6,772 nt of DNA from an uncultured Eubacteriales bacterium (GTDB lineage: Bacteria > Bacillota > Clostridia > Oscillospirales > Acutalibacteraceae): contig ONNU01000232.1 of the NCBI GenBank assembly GCA_900319255.1, positions 1 to 6,772 of the forward strand, written 5' to 3'. A program made the position numbers and the translations under genes. This document shows, piece after piece, positions 6,325 through 6,772 of the stretch. The notes beneath the pieces were generated by a model. That model saw nothing but the letters and a program-made list of their open reading frames with translations. It did not search any database and was not told where the DNA came from. The number at the start of each line of letters is the position of its first letter. Position 1 is the first letter of the stretch.

Positions 6325-6352
6325 CCTGTTTTTTAAATTTTGAGGTTAACAA
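6318..6352 (-). promoter_or_regulatory. BirA-type biotin operator over the bioY -35 box
   Basis: On the minus strand TTGTTAACC (6352-6344) and GGTTGACAA (6326-6318) form an inverted repeat with one mismatch, separated by 17 AT-rich bases. This resembles the known BirA operator pattern (TTGTWAACC, spacer, GGTTWACAA); the 17-base spacer is slightly longer than the 14-16 I recall as usual. The downstream arm contains the whole -35 hexamer, so bound biotinyl-AMP-BirA would block RNA polymerase. Confidence 0.82.
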
Positions 6353-6444
6353 TCTTATTGAGCGAGGGTGACAATATTTTGTTTTTAGATATACATGAAT
6401 CCGTGAAACTGACATTTCCGCTTCGGGTTGCTAAAGGGTTTCTG

Positions 6445-6638
6445 GCTGTTCCGCTTTCATGCCCTGGGTCATACTTCATTAGTATTTCTGCTTTGGTGAG
6501 ACAAAAGGTGGAAACCACAAGGGGTGTCCCCCTTGAGTTTTCCCCCTTTTGCAATTCCCTTTCCTTAACCCCCGTGGCAAGCCAGACTTTAATGACTAAG
6601 AGTTGATATTGTCGGGAGCGTTACAAATCTTTCTGATG
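6445..6638 (-). repeat. Dispersed structured repeat, full inverted copy
   Basis: The reverse complement of copy 1 (53-247) at about 88-90% identity by eye, with head (6638-6552), hairpin and tail (6501-6445). The hairpin pairs CAAAAGGTGGAAA (6502-6514) with TTTCCCCCTTTTG (6539-6551) with one mismatch, and CAAGGGG (6518-6524) with CCCCTTG (6529-6535). It lies upstream of the bioY operator. Confidence 0.85.
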
Positions 6639-6732
6639 CAGATAGCAAAAGTCCGGATTACCTTACCATTCCATTTTTCCGCGCGTTGGACAGAAAGCAG
6701 AAATTCGATAAAACCCACCCACGTGGAGCGAA

Positions 6733-6772
6733 CCGGGGGGAGATAAGGAAAAGGGATTTCAAAAGGGGAGAA
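6733..6772 (+). repeat. Start of another repeat copy, cut by the window end
   Basis: CCGGGGGGAGATAAGG, then AAAAGGGATTTCAAAAGGGG, match the end of the head and the first hairpin arm of copy 1 (about 113-152) in plus orientation. A tail-like fragment (AAAGCAGAAATTCGATAAA, 6694-6712) lies just before it. Confidence 0.65.

Noticed and set aside
6333..6606. Overlapping open frames on both strands (73 and 88 codons) across the right-hand repeat
   Set aside because: They lie mostly in the repeat and the bioY regulatory region, have no clear ribosome binding site, and resemble no protein; open only by chance in the repeat.
53..6638. Composite transposon or integron bounded by the inverted repeats
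   Set aside because: No transposase or integrase, and the interior is core metabolism; further partial copies inside show a dispersed repeat family.

Overview
The window looks like a stretch of chromosome from a low-to-mid GC Gram-positive anaerobe, most plausibly a Clostridia/Ruminococcaceae-type gut or rumen bacterium. This inference rests on strong GGAGG-type ribosome binding sites, the two-subunit (PyrK/PyrD, class 1B) dihydroorotate dehydrogenase, an ECF-type biotin transporter subunit (BioY) behind a BirA-like operator, and a VanZ-family membrane protein. No rRNA, tRNA, CRISPR array, transposase or phage gene was seen.

Layout: (1) 1-455 is gene-free. It holds a full copy of a structured dispersed repeat (53-247, with a long hairpin at 140-190), then an extended -10 promoter (397-405). 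(2) 456-4100 is one tightly packed plus-strand operon: pyrK, pyrD, a histidine-phosphatase-family gene, ruvX and a VanZ-like membrane protein gene. Neighbours overlap by 1-4 bases or are 6 bases apart, and each start has its own good ribosome binding site. It ends at a hairpin terminator (4130-4171). (3) 4101-4543 is gene-free and carries two further copies or part-copies of the repeat, each preceded by the same GC-rich 19-base hairpin. (4) 4544-5443 encodes an unrecognised multi-pass membrane protein with a beta-rich C-terminal tail, closed by a strong terminator (5453-5481). (5) bioY lies on the minus strand (6271-5657), with a consensus sigma-A promoter whose -35 hexamer sits inside one arm of a BirA-type operator. 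(6) 6314-6772 holds that regulatory region, an inverted full copy of the repeat (6638-6445), and the start of another copy running off the window end.

How the genes work together: PyrK and PyrD form the NAD-linked enzyme for the fourth step of UMP synthesis. The phosphatase, RuvX and VanZ-like proteins are probably co-transcribed with them rather than part of the same pathway. BioY takes up biotin and is probably repressed by the biotin-BirA complex. The genes are mostly ordinary. The more interesting signal is the intergenic repeat family: it folds into a hairpin with compensatory base changes between copies, and it lies upstream of each of the three transcription units in the same orientation relative to the gene that follows.
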